A stretch of 10,090 nt of DNA, from NCBI GenBank assembly GCA_934120735.1, contig CAKOVA010000064.1, positions 1 through 10,090 of the forward strand, in the 5' to 3' direction. A program made the translations under genes and the position numbers. Under the pieces are notes generated by a model. It saw nothing but the letters and a program-made list of their open reading frames with translations. It searched no databases and was not told the DNA's origin. The DNA comes from an uncultured Prevotella sp. Lineage in GTDB: Bacteria; Bacteroidota; Bacteroidia; Bacteroidales; Bacteroidaceae. This document shows positions 1 through 7,461 of this stretch, one piece after another; the first letter of the stretch is position 1; every line of letters starts with the position of its first letter.

Positions 1-28
1 TCCGTGCTTGACAATTTGAAGAATTTTA

Positions 29-60
29 TTTGTCGCTGTGCCAGCAAAAAACTATCTTTG
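29..60 (+). promoter_or_regulatory. Bacteroidetes-type promoter for the Xaa-Pro aminopeptidase gene
   Basis: TTTG at 29-32 and TATCTTTG at 53-60 are separated by 20 nt. This matches the Bacteroidetes primary sigma consensus TTTG-N19-21-TAnnTTTG without mismatch. The -7 box ends about 21 nt before the ATG at 82, so the leader would be very short. The motif is seen in the sequence; promoter activity is inferred. Confidence 0.75.
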
Positions 61-81
61 CGATAGAATAAACAAAACAGA

Positions 82-1875
82 ATGACTATGAAAACAGAGA
101 TTGCAGACCGACTTTCAGCGTTACGAGAGGTGATGAAACGTGAGCGACTGGCCGCGTTTATCTTTCCAAGTACCGACCCCCATAACAGCGAGTATGTGCC
201 AGACCATTGGAAAGGGCGTGAGTGGATATCAGGCTTTGATGGCTCTGCCGGCGTGGCAGTCGTCACAATGAACCATGCTGCGCTGTGGACCGACTCGCGC
301 TACTTCATTGCTGCGGCCAACCAACTGGCTGGAACCGAGTTCCAATTGATGAAGCAGGGCTTGCCTGAGACGCCCACCATAGCCGATTGGCTGGGTGCCG
401 AACTCCAGCAAAGCGACAGCACCGAAATCGGTATGGACGGTCAGGTGAACGCTCACCAATTTGTGATACAGATGAAACAGGACATGCGTGATCGGGGAGG
501 CATCACTATTCGGACGAATCTGGACCCACTGGCAATCATCTGGAAAGACCGTCCCAGCATCCCGAAAGATACGGTGCAGATTCAGCCCTTGCGGTATGCG
601 GGCGAGCGAACCGCTGACAAGCTGACCCGCATTCGTCAGGCCCTGCGCCGACAACACGCTGATGGTACCCTGGTTTCTGCCCTCGATGACATTGCCTGGA
701 CATTGAACCTGCGCGGCACCGACGTGCATTGCAACCCCGTGTTCGTGGCCTACCTGCTGATTAGTACCACGAAAGCCACCCTGTGCATCGACCCCGACAA
801 GCTCACGCCCGACGTGAAAGCTTATCTGAAAGGTGAGGGCGTGGAGGTGAGCAGTTATGACCAGATCAAGGATGTACTGGCTGGTTATGGCGAATATAAC
901 ATCGCATTGGATCCGCAGCAAATCAATCATGACCTGTTTGAAGGGGTAAGTGGCCCGAAGATTCTTCCTCTTACCAGTCCCATCCCCCTATTGAAAGCAG
1001 TGAAGAACCAAGCCGAAATAGCGGGCTTCCGCGCTGCCATGGTGCGTGATGGGGTAGCGATGGTGAAATTCCTGCGATGGCTCAAGCCTGCCGTTGAGGC
1101 TGGTGGACAGACTGAGATGTCGCTCGATGAGAAGCTAACCGCCTTGCGTTCCGAACAAGACCTGTTCAGAGGCGTGTCCTTCGATACCATCGTGGGCTAC
1201 GAGGCGCATGGAGCCATCGTACATTATGAGGCCACACCCGCTACCGATGCGCCCATAGAACCGCGGGGACTGGTGCTGATAGACAGCGGTGGGCAGTACC
1301 AAGACGGCACTACCGACATCACCCGAACCATCGCCTTGGGTGAGCTGACCGATGAACAGCGCCGCGTGTACACGCTGGTGTTGCGAGGACACATCCAGCT
1401 GGAACTGTGCAAATTCCCTTCGGGGGCGTGTGGCTCACAGCTCGATGCATTGGCACGGCAGCCCATGTGGCGCGAGGGAATGAACTTCATGCATGGCACC
1501 GGACATGGCGTGGGCAGTTATCTCAATGTGCATGAGGGTCCTCACCAGATTCGTATGGAGTGGCGACCAGCTCCCTTGCTTGCCGGCATGACCGTTACTG
1601 ATGAGCCGGGCATCTACATGGAGGGTAAGTTTGGCGTGCGAATAGAGAACACACTGCTCGTCACCCCCTACAAGGAGGCCGAGTTCGGCACGTTCCTACA
1701 ATTCGAATCGCTCACGCTGGCACCCATCGACACCACGCCCATCCTCATGGACATGCTGCTCGAGGAGGAGAAGGCGTGGCTCAACGCCTATCACGCCGAG
1801 GTGTACCGGCAGCTCTCACCCCATCTATCGGACGAGGAGAACGAGTGGTTGGCTAAGGCAACGCAAGCAATCTGA
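82..1875 (+). CDS. Xaa-Pro aminopeptidase (M24B family, three-domain type)
   Basis: Metallopeptidase that removes an N-terminal residue preceding proline; it works in cytoplasmic peptide turnover. The protein has 597 residues, close to eukaryotic-type aminopeptidase P (about 620) and longer than E. coli PepP (about 440). Residues 1-140 form the creatinase-like N domain, about 150-300 a second such domain, about 310-540 the pita-bread catalytic domain, and the rest the C-terminal extension. All five metal ligands are visible: D401 (LIDSGG), D412 (DGTTDITRT), H475 (HGTGHGVG), E508 (TDEPGIY) and E522 (RIENT). Their spacing matches human XPNPEP1 within one residue. No signal peptide is seen. The ATG at 82 is preferred because it follows the promoter closely; an ATG at 88 is an alternative. 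G+C is higher than in the downstream genes (hand counts of two lines gave 57-63%, against 42-48% in the trehalose gene). The gene appears to be transcribed alone. Family call is firm; the physiological substrate is unknown. Confidence 0.95.
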   Translation: MTMKTEIADRLSALREVMKRERLAAFIFPSTDPHNSEYVPDHWKGREWISGFDGSAGVAVVTMNHAALWTDSRYFIAAANQLAGTEFQLMKQGLPETPTIADWLGAELQQSDSTEIGMDGQVNAHQFVIQMKQDMRDRGGITIRTNLDPLAIIWKDRPSIPKDTVQIQPLRYAGERTADKLTRIRQALRRQHADGTLVSALDDIAWTLNLRGTDVHCNPVFVAYLLISTTKATLCIDPDKLTPDVKAYLKGEGVEVSSYDQIKDVLAGYGEYNIALDPQQINHDLFEGVSGPKILPLTSPIPLLKAVKNQAEIAGFRAAMVRDGVAMVKFLRWLKPAVEAGGQTEMSLDEKLTALRSEQDLFRGVSFDTIVGYEAHGAIVHYEATPATDAPIEPRGLVLIDSGGQYQDGTTDITRTIALGELTDEQRRVYTLVLRGHIQLELCKFPSGACGSQLDALARQPMWREGMNFMHGTGHGVGSYLNVHEGPHQIRMEWRPAPLLAGMTVTDEPGIYMEGKFGVRIENTLLVTPYKEAEFGTFLQFESLTLAPIDTTPILMDMLLEEEKAWLNAYHAEVYRQLSPHLSDEENEWLAKATQAI

Positions 1876-1904
1876 AGCCCGCAGAAACACCGCTCTTTTG
1901 TCAA

Positions 1905-1935
1905 TTTTGATTCCCTAAAAAAGGGTATGTCAAAA
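1905..1935 (+). terminator. Weak imperfect stem-loop after the aminopeptidase gene
   Basis: TTTTGA (1905-1910) pairs with TCAAAA (1930-1935), and CCCT (1913-1916) pairs with AGGG (1922-1925) around an A-rich loop, with unpaired bases between the two stems. It lies 30 nt after the stop codon. There is no T-run directly after it, so it is only a tentative termination or mRNA-end structure. Confidence 0.25.
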
Positions 1936-1969
1936 AGTTGATTCTAGAAAAAACAAGTCCTGTTTTGGC

Positions 1970-2282
1970 TCAAAATATGTGCTGTTTTCTTTTTTCCTGC
2001 ATCGTTTTTCGACAATAGCTATGCTTTTGACTGCGAAAGGCATCGAGTTTGAGGGCCAAACTCAATGCCTTTTCGGTCTTTACCCATGGCTCTATAAGCC
2101 CAAAAGCATGTCTTTTTGCCCCTGTTTGTACACCCGTTTTTCGTAAACCGTTGACTATCAATATTGTCATATTTTCGATATTTGCAGCCAACTTCCCTGT
2201 CGCTCGCAAATAAGCGCGTATTTCAGAGGTGTTTGTAAAGATTATTCTTACCCAGAATGTCGTTCGCTCAATGGCGGCGTGA
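1970..2282 (-). repeat. Probable dispersed repeat or decayed coding fragment (minus-strand open frame)
   Basis: The minus strand stays open for about 100 codons from a TAG near 2282 to a stop near 1970, but contains no early ATG. The only usable start is a TTG at 2209, giving 79 residues rich in basic amino acids with no domain I recognise. No promoter consensus or ribosome-binding signal precedes it. The translated wording (for example LALKLDAFRSQKHSYC and AANIENMTILIVNG) resembles short hypothetical proteins that I recall recurring in Prevotella genomes, which suggests a multicopy intergenic sequence rather than a gene. The frame contains a strong hairpin at 2034-2075. The open frame and missing ATG are seen; repeat status is inferred from memory and untested. 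Confidence 0.35.
2034..2075. repeat. Strong inverted repeat with 13-bp core stem
   Basis: GGCATCGAGTTTG (2039-2051) faces CAAACTCAATGCC (2057-2069) across a 5-nt loop. There is one C/A mismatch, which becomes a G-U pair in a minus-strand RNA. The stem extends through CGAAA (2034-2038) and TTTTCG (2070-2075) with one bulged base, for about 18 pairs. Neither strand has a T-run after it, so a standard intrinsic terminator is unlikely. It lies inside the repeat-like block. Confidence 0.6.
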
Positions 2283-2314
2283 TACAGCTAAGATGCCAGT
2301 TTCTTGCACAACCA

Positions 2315-2346
2315 TTCGACTTTTTGCCATATTTTTCGTATATTTG
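2315..2346 (+). promoter_or_regulatory. Candidate promoter for the trehalose operon
   Basis: TATATTTG at 2339-2346 is an exact -7 box. The best-placed -33 element is only TTCG at 2315-2318 with a 20-nt spacer; a good TTTG at 2323-2326 is too close (12 nt). The leader to the ATG at 2421 would be about 65-70 nt. A weak -33 box could mean the promoter needs an activator, which is inference. Confidence 0.5.
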
Positions 2347-2420
2347 CATAGCAGCCTAAAGTGTGAAATGTAGGTAGCTGTTGTCGCTACTCATGTTTTA
2401 GGCACCTAAAACAGAGGAAT

Positions 2421-4598
2421 ATGAAGCGGAAAAAATTGTTTATCGTGTCGAATCGTTTGCCTGTGAAGGCAAAGGAAACCAGTGAAGGTCATTTTGAATT
2501 TGAACGTAGTGAAGGCGGCTTGGCAACGGGCTTGAACTCATTGCAAACATCCTATGAACAGCATTGGATAGGATGGCCGGGCGTTTGTTTGAAGCGGAAG
2601 GCTGATGAAAAGAAAATCAAGGAGGAGTTGGAGCAATCCAATTATCACCCGGTGTTCTTGAGTGCAACCCAATACAATAATTATTATGAGGGGTACAGCA
2701 ACAGTACCATCTGGCCGCTGTGCCACTATTTCTATGAGTTCTCCAAGTACCGTAGAGGTTTTTGGCAGGCTTATCAGGACGTGAACAGACTGTTCTGCAA
2801 GGAGGTGCTCAAACATATTGATGACGATAGCATGATATGGGTGCAGGATTACCAGCTGATGTTGTTGCCTGGGATGTTGCGTGATGGGAAGGCATCGTTG
2901 AAGATAGGCTATTTTCATCATATTCCCTTCCCTTCCTATGAGTTGTTTAGGGTGCTGCCCGAACGTCGTAACTTGTTGAGAGGACTGCTGGGTGCCGACT
3001 TCATTGCTTTCCATACCCACGACTACATGCGACATTTCATCAGTGCCGTGGAGCGTACCTTGCATCTTGAGTTCAAGTTGAACGAGGTCATGGTAGATGG
3101 CCGTGCTGTGCATGTAGATGCCTTACCAATGGGAATCAACTACGAATTGTATCATGAAGCTCCAAAGAAACGCCCTGTGAAGGATGCCATAAAACGTATG
3201 AAGAGTCAGTTTGGTAAACACAAAATCATCTTGTCAGTAGACCGATTGGATTACAGCAAAGGCATCTTGCATCGGCTGGTGGGCTTTGAAACGTTCTTGG
3301 AAAAGCATCCGGAGTATCAAAATAAGGTGACGCTGGCCATGATTATTGTGCCCTCGCGCGACAAAGTGAGCAGTTATGCTGAGATGAAACGGCGCATCGA
3401 TGAGCGCATTGGTGCCATCAATGGCAAATATGCAGGTATCGGTTGGACACCAGTATGTTATTACTATCACCCTTTTCCTTTCGAAGATTTGGTGGCGATG
3501 TACAAGTTGGCTGATGTCGCTTTGGTCACTCCGCTGCGTGATGGTATGAATTTGGTGGCTAAGGAGTATGTCGCAACGAAAGACAATGACCTTGGTGTAT
3601 TGATATTGAGCGAGATGGCTGGTGCGTCTTCGGAACTTTCGGATGCCATCCAAATCAACCCAAATGATACCGACCAGATTAGCATGGCCATCTGCGAGGC
3701 GTTGGAAATGCCTGAAGAGGCGCAGAAAGAACGACTGCAGAACATGCAAGACATTGTAGGTAAGCAGAGCGTTAAGAAATGGGCCGGCGACTTTGTAGAT
3801 GCGTGGAAAGAAGTTATTGAGCGCAATGAAACGCTCATGAAGAAATATATCTCTAAGAAAGTATTCTCGGACATCAAGCAAAAATACAATGCCAGCAAGC
3901 GCAGACTCATCATGTTGGATTATGACGGTACATTGGCTGCTTTCCGTAGAGATCCTGAAAAAGCATCTCCCACCACCGAGGTGAAGAACATGTTGCGGAA
4001 ACTGTGTGATGACGAACGCAATACGGTGGTCATCAACAGTGGTCGCGATCACCGTACACTTGATAAGTGGTTGGGCGACTTGCCGCTGTCGTTTGCGGCC
4101 GAGCATGGTGCGTTCTATAAGGAAAACGGCGAGTGGCACGAGAATGTGGAACCACAGGCATGGGACGAACGACTCATGAACATCCTTCGAGAATTTGAGG
4201 ACAAAACACCTAACTCGCGTTTGGAGGTCAAAGCTACGGCCGTGGCATGGCATTATCGTAAGGTGGACAATTGGATAGGGATGTTTAGGGCACAACAGTT
4301 GATGCACGCCTTGATACCGATATGTTCTCAAAACAACCTCCAGATTATGCGAGGCAACAAAATTGTGGAGGTAAAGCCTACCGAATATTCGAAAGGCTCG
4401 GAAGTACAACGTATCTTGAATCAACGTTCTTATGATTTCATCTTAGCCATTGGTGATGACGTGACCGATGAGGACATGTTCAGGGCTTTGCCAGAAAAAG
4501 CGGTGACCATCAAGGTGGGTTATGCTTGTGATGATGCCCGTTATAATCTGTTGGGACAGAAAGATGTACTGCCTTTCTTGAACAATTTGCTGTCGTGA
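2421..4598 (+). CDS. Fused trehalose-6-phosphate synthase / trehalose-6-phosphate phosphatase
   Basis: Makes trehalose in the cytoplasm: the GT20 domain joins UDP-glucose and glucose-6-phosphate, and the HAD domain removes the phosphate. The protein has 725 residues. Residues 1 to about 470 are the synthase: SNRLPV with R12, EGGLATGL, D143 in VQDYQLMLLP, IGYFHHIPFPS, R275 and K280 in VDRLDYSKG, and D374 and E382 in DGMNLVAKE. The R275/K280 and D374/E382 spacings equal those of E. coli OtsA R262/K267 and D361/E369. About 495-725 are the phosphatase: nucleophile D500 and acid D502 in LDYDGTL, then NSGRDHRTL, EVKATAVAWHY, and GDDVTDEDMF with D679, D680 and D683. Both halves therefore look active. 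A purine-rich AGAGGA lies 2 nt before the ATG. A GH15 hydrolase follows after 122 nt. Trehalose usually serves as an osmotic or stress protectant or carbon reserve; which applies here is not visible. Confidence 0.96.
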   Translation: MKRKKLFIVSNRLPVKAKETSEGHFEFERSEGGLATGLNSLQTSYEQHWIGWPGVCLKRKADEKKIKEELEQSNYHPVFLSATQYNNYYEGYSNSTIWPLCHYFYEFSKYRRGFWQAYQDVNRLFCKEVLKHIDDDSMIWVQDYQLMLLPGMLRDGKASLKIGYFHHIPFPSYELFRVLPERRNLLRGLLGADFIAFHTHDYMRHFISAVERTLHLEFKLNEVMVDGRAVHVDALPMGINYELYHEAPKKRPVKDAIKRMKSQFGKHKIILSVDRLDYSKGILHRLVGFETFLEKHPEYQNKVTLAMIIVPSRDKVSSYAEMKRRIDERIGAINGKYAGIGWTPVCYYYHPFPFEDLVAMYKLADVALVTPLRDGMNLVAKEYVATKDNDLGVLILSEMAGASSELSDAIQINPNDTDQISMAICEALEMPEEAQKERLQNMQDIVGKQSVKKWAGDFVDAWKEVIERNETLMKKYISKKVFSDIKQKYNASKRRLIMLDYDGTLAAFRRDPEKASPTTEVKNMLRKLCDDERNTVVINSGRDHRTLDKWLGDLPLSFAAEHGAFYKENGEWHENVEPQAWDERLMNILREFEDKTPNSRLEVKATAVAWHYRKVDNWIGMFRAQQLMHALIPICSQNNLQIMRGNKIVEVKPTEYSKGSEVQRILNQRSYDFILAIGDDVTDEDMFRALPEKAVTIKVGYACDDARYNLLGQKDVLPFLNNLLS

Positions 4599-4647
4599 AC
4601 AGGAGGCTTGTGCTGAACAAGACTTTGATTAACTCATCTATAAAAAG

Positions 4648-4680
4648 CAGTCAATGCTTGGTTTAAAACTAATTTGACTG
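4648..4680 (+). promoter_or_regulatory. Intercistronic hairpin between the trehalose synthase and GH15 genes
   Basis: CAGTCAA (4648-4654) and TTGACTG (4674-4680) are perfect 7-bp arms. Inside them TTGGTT pairs with AACTAA (4667-4672) around TAAA, with one G-U pair and a small internal loop. No T-run follows, so read-through into the next gene is plausible. It could be a processing or partial attenuation structure in the 122-nt gap. I found no complete promoter here: TAATTTG at 4670-4676 lacks one spacer base of the consensus and has no -33 box. Confidence 0.45.
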
Positions 4681-4720
4681 TCGAAACATTATCTAAAACA
4701 AACTGACAACCAATCAAAAT

Positions 4721-6502
4721 ATGAAATTAAACTACGGCGTGATAGGCAACAGTTGTACGGCGGCATTGGTCTCTGACCATGCCTCGATAGACTGGCTTTG
4801 TATGCCTAATTTTGACTCTCCTTCGGTCTTCGCATCTTTGTTGGATCAAGAAAAGGGAGGGTCGTTTGGCTTCGAAGTAGGAGAAGAGTACGAAGTGACA
4901 CAGGCCTATATACCGCATACCAATATATTGTCAACGACATTCACCTCGGAAGAAGGTGCTTTCGCTGTCGTTGATTTTATGCCTTGTTACCGAAAGGATC
5001 ATAGTGATGAAAACTACAACCCGGCTGAGGTGTATCGGTATATCCGGCTGCTCAGCGGCCATCCAAAGTTTGCAGTCAACTATCAACCGCGTCCTGACTA
5101 TGCCCGTGGCAAGACTATCTATAACATGACGGAGCAATATATCGAATCAATGTCGTCATCCAACAGCAAAGACCGACAGTATCTGTATTCTTCCCTCCCG
5201 TTGCAGGATGTCTTGGATGGAGTTGTTTTCGAACTTGAAAAAGATGAATTCTTCTTGTTGGCATCCAATGAGAAGGTGGTTAAGATAGATCTTGAACGGG
5301 AGAAGATGGATTATTGTCGTACGTTGGTCTATTGGTTGAACTGGTCGAATATGACAAAGAAGTTCACCCACTATAACGATGTCATCGAGCGAAGTTTCTT
5401 AACCCTAAAACTGTTGTCCTTTTACAACGGTGCTGTGCTGGCGGCTTTGACCACCAGCCTGCCCGAAACGCCTGGAGAGGTGCGCAATTGGGATTACCGC
5501 TTTTGCTGGCTGAGGGATGCATCGATGACCATTGAGACGCACATCAACTTGGGACACACCCGTTCTGCAAAGCGCTTCATGCGGTTCGTGGAGTCTACCT
5601 TCGTGGGCAATCATAACGGTTTTCAAATCATGTATGGCATCAGAGGAGAGCGCGACTTGGTGGAAGAACATCTGGACCACTTCTCCGGATACCTCAATTC
5701 AAAGCCCGTGCGAATCGGTAACGCGGCCTATCACCAGAAGCAAAACGACTCATTTGGCTACCTCATGAATCTGATTTACCAGTATTTCAGTCTGATACCT
5801 GGTTCATTAGACGATGTGGAAAATCTCTGGGACATGGTGAAAAATATCATGCGAACCGTCATAGACGACTGGCGCAAGCCCGATAAGGGTATCTGGGAGA
5901 TTCGTGGTGAGGCTCAGCACTTTGTTTCTTCAAAGGTGATGTGTTGGGTGGCATTAGACCGTGGAGTGCGAATTGCCTCGCTCTTGGAGAAGTACGACTA
6001 CGCAAAACGCTGGCGTGAAGAGGCCGATAAGGTGAAAGAAGACGTGTGGACGAACGGCTGGAATGAGCAGTTGCAGAGCTTTACACAAGCCTATGGCAGC
6101 ACATCGCTCGACTCTTCATTGCTGCTCATGGAGCATTATGGCTTTATTAATGCCGACGACATCTATTTTCATAAAACGGTAAAAGCCATCAAGAAGGCAC
6201 TCTTCCACAACGGTTTGATGTACCGATACAACGTAGAAGACGATTTCGGACAGCCCAAGTCGGCCTTTACCATATGCACGTTTTGGTTGATTCGGGCCTT
6301 GTTTGTCACAGGTGAGAAGGAAGAGGCCCGCAGCTTGTTCGACGAGTTGCTCACTTATTCGAACCATCTGGGGCTGTTCAGCGAGGATCTGGATTTTGAA
6401 ACCAAAGAGCAACTTGGTAATTTTCCGCAGGCTTACTCACACTTAGCGCTGATTAACACCGCACTGCTTTTTACCGAAGAAGTGAAAAGCATGCACCTAT
6501 AG
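4721..6502 (+). CDS. Cytoplasmic GH15 family glycoside hydrolase (glucoamylase or trehalase type)
   Basis: Inverting alpha-glucosidase-type enzyme. The family includes glucoamylases, glucodextranases and the mycobacterial/archaeal trehalases, so the substrate may be trehalose or an alpha-glucan. The protein has 593 residues: an N-terminal beta-sandwich domain to about 230, starting with GVIGNSCTAALVS and DWLCMPNFDS (24-33), then an (alpha/alpha)6 barrel. Conserved barrel segments are NWDYRFCWLRDAS (256-268), YGIRGERDL, KGIWEIRGE with likely general acid E393, FTICTFWLIRAL, GLFSEDLD with likely general base E555, and GNFPQAYSH. No signal peptide is seen, so it should act inside the cell. It follows the trehalose synthase gene and precedes a lipoprotein gene by only 14 nt. 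Position favours a role in trehalose turnover; sequence alone does not separate trehalase from glucoamylase. The leader is A-rich with no SD. Confidence 0.92.
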   Translation: MKLNYGVIGNSCTAALVSDHASIDWLCMPNFDSPSVFASLLDQEKGGSFGFEVGEEYEVTQAYIPHTNILSTTFTSEEGAFAVVDFMPCYRKDHSDENYNPAEVYRYIRLLSGHPKFAVNYQPRPDYARGKTIYNMTEQYIESMSSSNSKDRQYLYSSLPLQDVLDGVVFELEKDEFFLLASNEKVVKIDLEREKMDYCRTLVYWLNWSNMTKKFTHYNDVIERSFLTLKLLSFYNGAVLAALTTSLPETPGEVRNWDYRFCWLRDASMTIETHINLGHTRSAKRFMRFVESTFVGNHNGFQIMYGIRGERDLVEEHLDHFSGYLNSKPVRIGNAAYHQKQNDSFGYLMNLIYQYFSLIPGSLDDVENLWDMVKNIMRTVIDDWRKPDKGIWEIRGEAQHFVSSKVMCWVALDRGVRIASLLEKYDYAKRWREEADKVKEDVWTNGWNEQLQSFTQAYGSTSLDSSLLLMEHYGFINADDIYFHKTVKAIKKALFHNGLMYRYNVEDDFGQPKSAFTICTFWLIRALFVTGEKEEARSLFDELLTYSNHLGLFSEDLDFETKEQLGNFPQAYSHLALINTALLFTEEVKSMHL

Positions 6503-6516
6503 TATAAACTTTAAAA

Positions 6517-7248
6517 ATGAAAAACGAGATGAAACGAATGACAATGTACGCCGTGGGTATGGCTCTGATGGGCCTCTCACTGGTTTCATGTAGCACCAGT
6601 TCTGGAGAAAAGCAAAATACAGTTGCCGTCATGGGGACGGGAACCGTAAAGGCGCAGCCCGACATGGCGCAAATCAATGTCAGCTTCGCCCATACGGCGG
6701 CTACCACTCAAGAGGCAAAGAAGTTGGCCGATCAGACACTGAAAGCAATAACCAAAATCTTGCAGGAGGAGAAAATTGACATTAAAAACCTGAAGACAAC
6801 CGCCCTTAGTTATCAAACTGACTATGAGTACAGAAACGGTCGGCGTGTACGCTTGGGACAGAGCGCACAGCAAAACGTCGAGATTACCATCAGGAATATT
6901 GTCAAAGATGGCGGACGCCTTTCTACGTTGTTGGATAAGTTGGCTGTCATCAGCAATGTGGAAATCAATGACATCAGCTTTGACATCGACCAGAAAACAG
7001 ATTTGTTCAAGAAAAGTCGGGAACTGGCTTATCGCAAAGCGCATGAAAAGGCCGAACAGTATGCGGCATTGTGTGGCAGGAAGTTGGGCAAGGTGGTTAC
7101 CATTGTAGAAAACAGCGGAGGTGACGTCTCGTCCGCCTTGTTGAGTAATCGTGCAAAAGCTGAGTACAGCGCAAACGACATGGCGACAGTTCCAACCGGT
7201 CAAAACGAAATCAGCACAGATGTGCAGGTGGTCTTCTCATTGAAATAG
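6517..7248 (+). CDS. SIMPL-domain (DUF541) lipoprotein
   Basis: The protein has 243 residues with a lipoprotein signal: basic start (KNEMKRM), hydrophobic segment about 10-22, and lipobox LVSC with C25 as the lipidated residue. The mature part matches the SIMPL/DUF541 family, with the usual opening VAVMGTGTVKAQPDMAQINV and the later pattern of Ala/Lys-rich helices (SRELAYRKAHEKAEQYA). Family members sit in the periplasm or on membranes and some are linked to oxidative or envelope stress, but no biochemical activity is firmly assigned. The gene starts 14 nt after the GH15 stop, so it is probably co-transcribed with the trehalose genes, which fits a general stress operon. Other in-frame ATGs occur at residues 5, 8 and 10; the first leaves the most normal signal peptide. 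No SD is seen. Confidence 0.85.
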   Translation: MKNEMKRMTMYAVGMALMGLSLVSCSTSSGEKQNTVAVMGTGTVKAQPDMAQINVSFAHTAATTQEAKKLADQTLKAITKILQEEKIDIKNLKTTALSYQTDYEYRNGRRVRLGQSAQQNVEITIRNIVKDGGRLSTLLDKLAVISNVEINDISFDIDQKTDLFKKSRELAYRKAHEKAEQYAALCGRKLGKVVTIVENSGGDVSSALLSNRAKAEYSANDMATVPTGQNEISTDVQVVFSLK

Positions 7249-7329
7249 TGAGGTGACTTGTGGATAGAAAGAAAAGAAAACAGCTAGCGCAAAAAATAAA
7301 TAAAAAAGAATGCAAATTAAAAAAAATAG

Positions 7330-7337
7330 TATATTTG
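7330..7337 (+). promoter_or_regulatory. -7 promoter box upstream of the small lipoprotein gene
   Basis: TATATTTG is an exact TAnnTTTG match in a very A/T-rich stretch (about 7290-7340). No TTTG is found 19-21 nt upstream, so the -33 box is missing or degenerate. The leader to the ATG at 7462 would be about 115-120 nt. Confidence 0.5.
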
Positions 7338-7394
7338 CAAAGAAAATGTTTACAAATACTTGATTGCGGTAGCGGTTTATCTTCTAAGTGTTTG

Positions 7395-7434
7395 TCTTTT
7401 ATAAAAGAAAAAGGATGGTTAGGAAGAACCTTCC
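7395..7434 (+). promoter_or_regulatory. Leader palindromes before the small lipoprotein gene
   Basis: TCTTTTATAAAAGA (7395-7408) is a perfect 14-nt palindrome. GGAAG-AAC-CTTCC (7422-7434) is a short 5-bp hairpin. Both lie in the long predicted leader, between the -7 box at 7330 and the ATG at 7462. They could be a regulator site or RNA structure; in A/T-rich DNA the first could also be chance. Confidence 0.3.
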
Positions 7435-7461
7435 AAACAACAAAATGAAAGTGAGGCCTAT

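Noticed and set aside
52..66. CTATC-TTTGC-GATAG hairpin over the first -7 box
   Set aside because: Only 5 bp, overlapping a consensus promoter box; likely chance.
229..930. 233-codon open frame on the minus strand
   Set aside because: Antisense to the well-supported aminopeptidase gene; no motif, promoter or ribosome site. Long shadow frames are expected in this G+C-richer gene.
3234..4424. 396-codon open frame on the minus strand
   Set aside because: Wholly antisense to the trehalose synthase/phosphatase gene, which has all its family motifs. The translated antisense product is low in recognisable pattern and is a codon-bias shadow.
4607..4621. CTTGT-GCTGA-ACAAG hairpin after the trehalose synthase gene as a terminator
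   Set aside because: A 5-bp stem with no T-run; too weak, and the downstream gene probably shares the transcript.
7260..7448. 62-codon + strand frame starting with GTG, Lys-rich
   Set aside because: It crosses the exact -7 promoter box at 7330-7337 and an A/T-rich spacer, which explains its Lys/Ile content. There is no ribosome site and no family resemblance.
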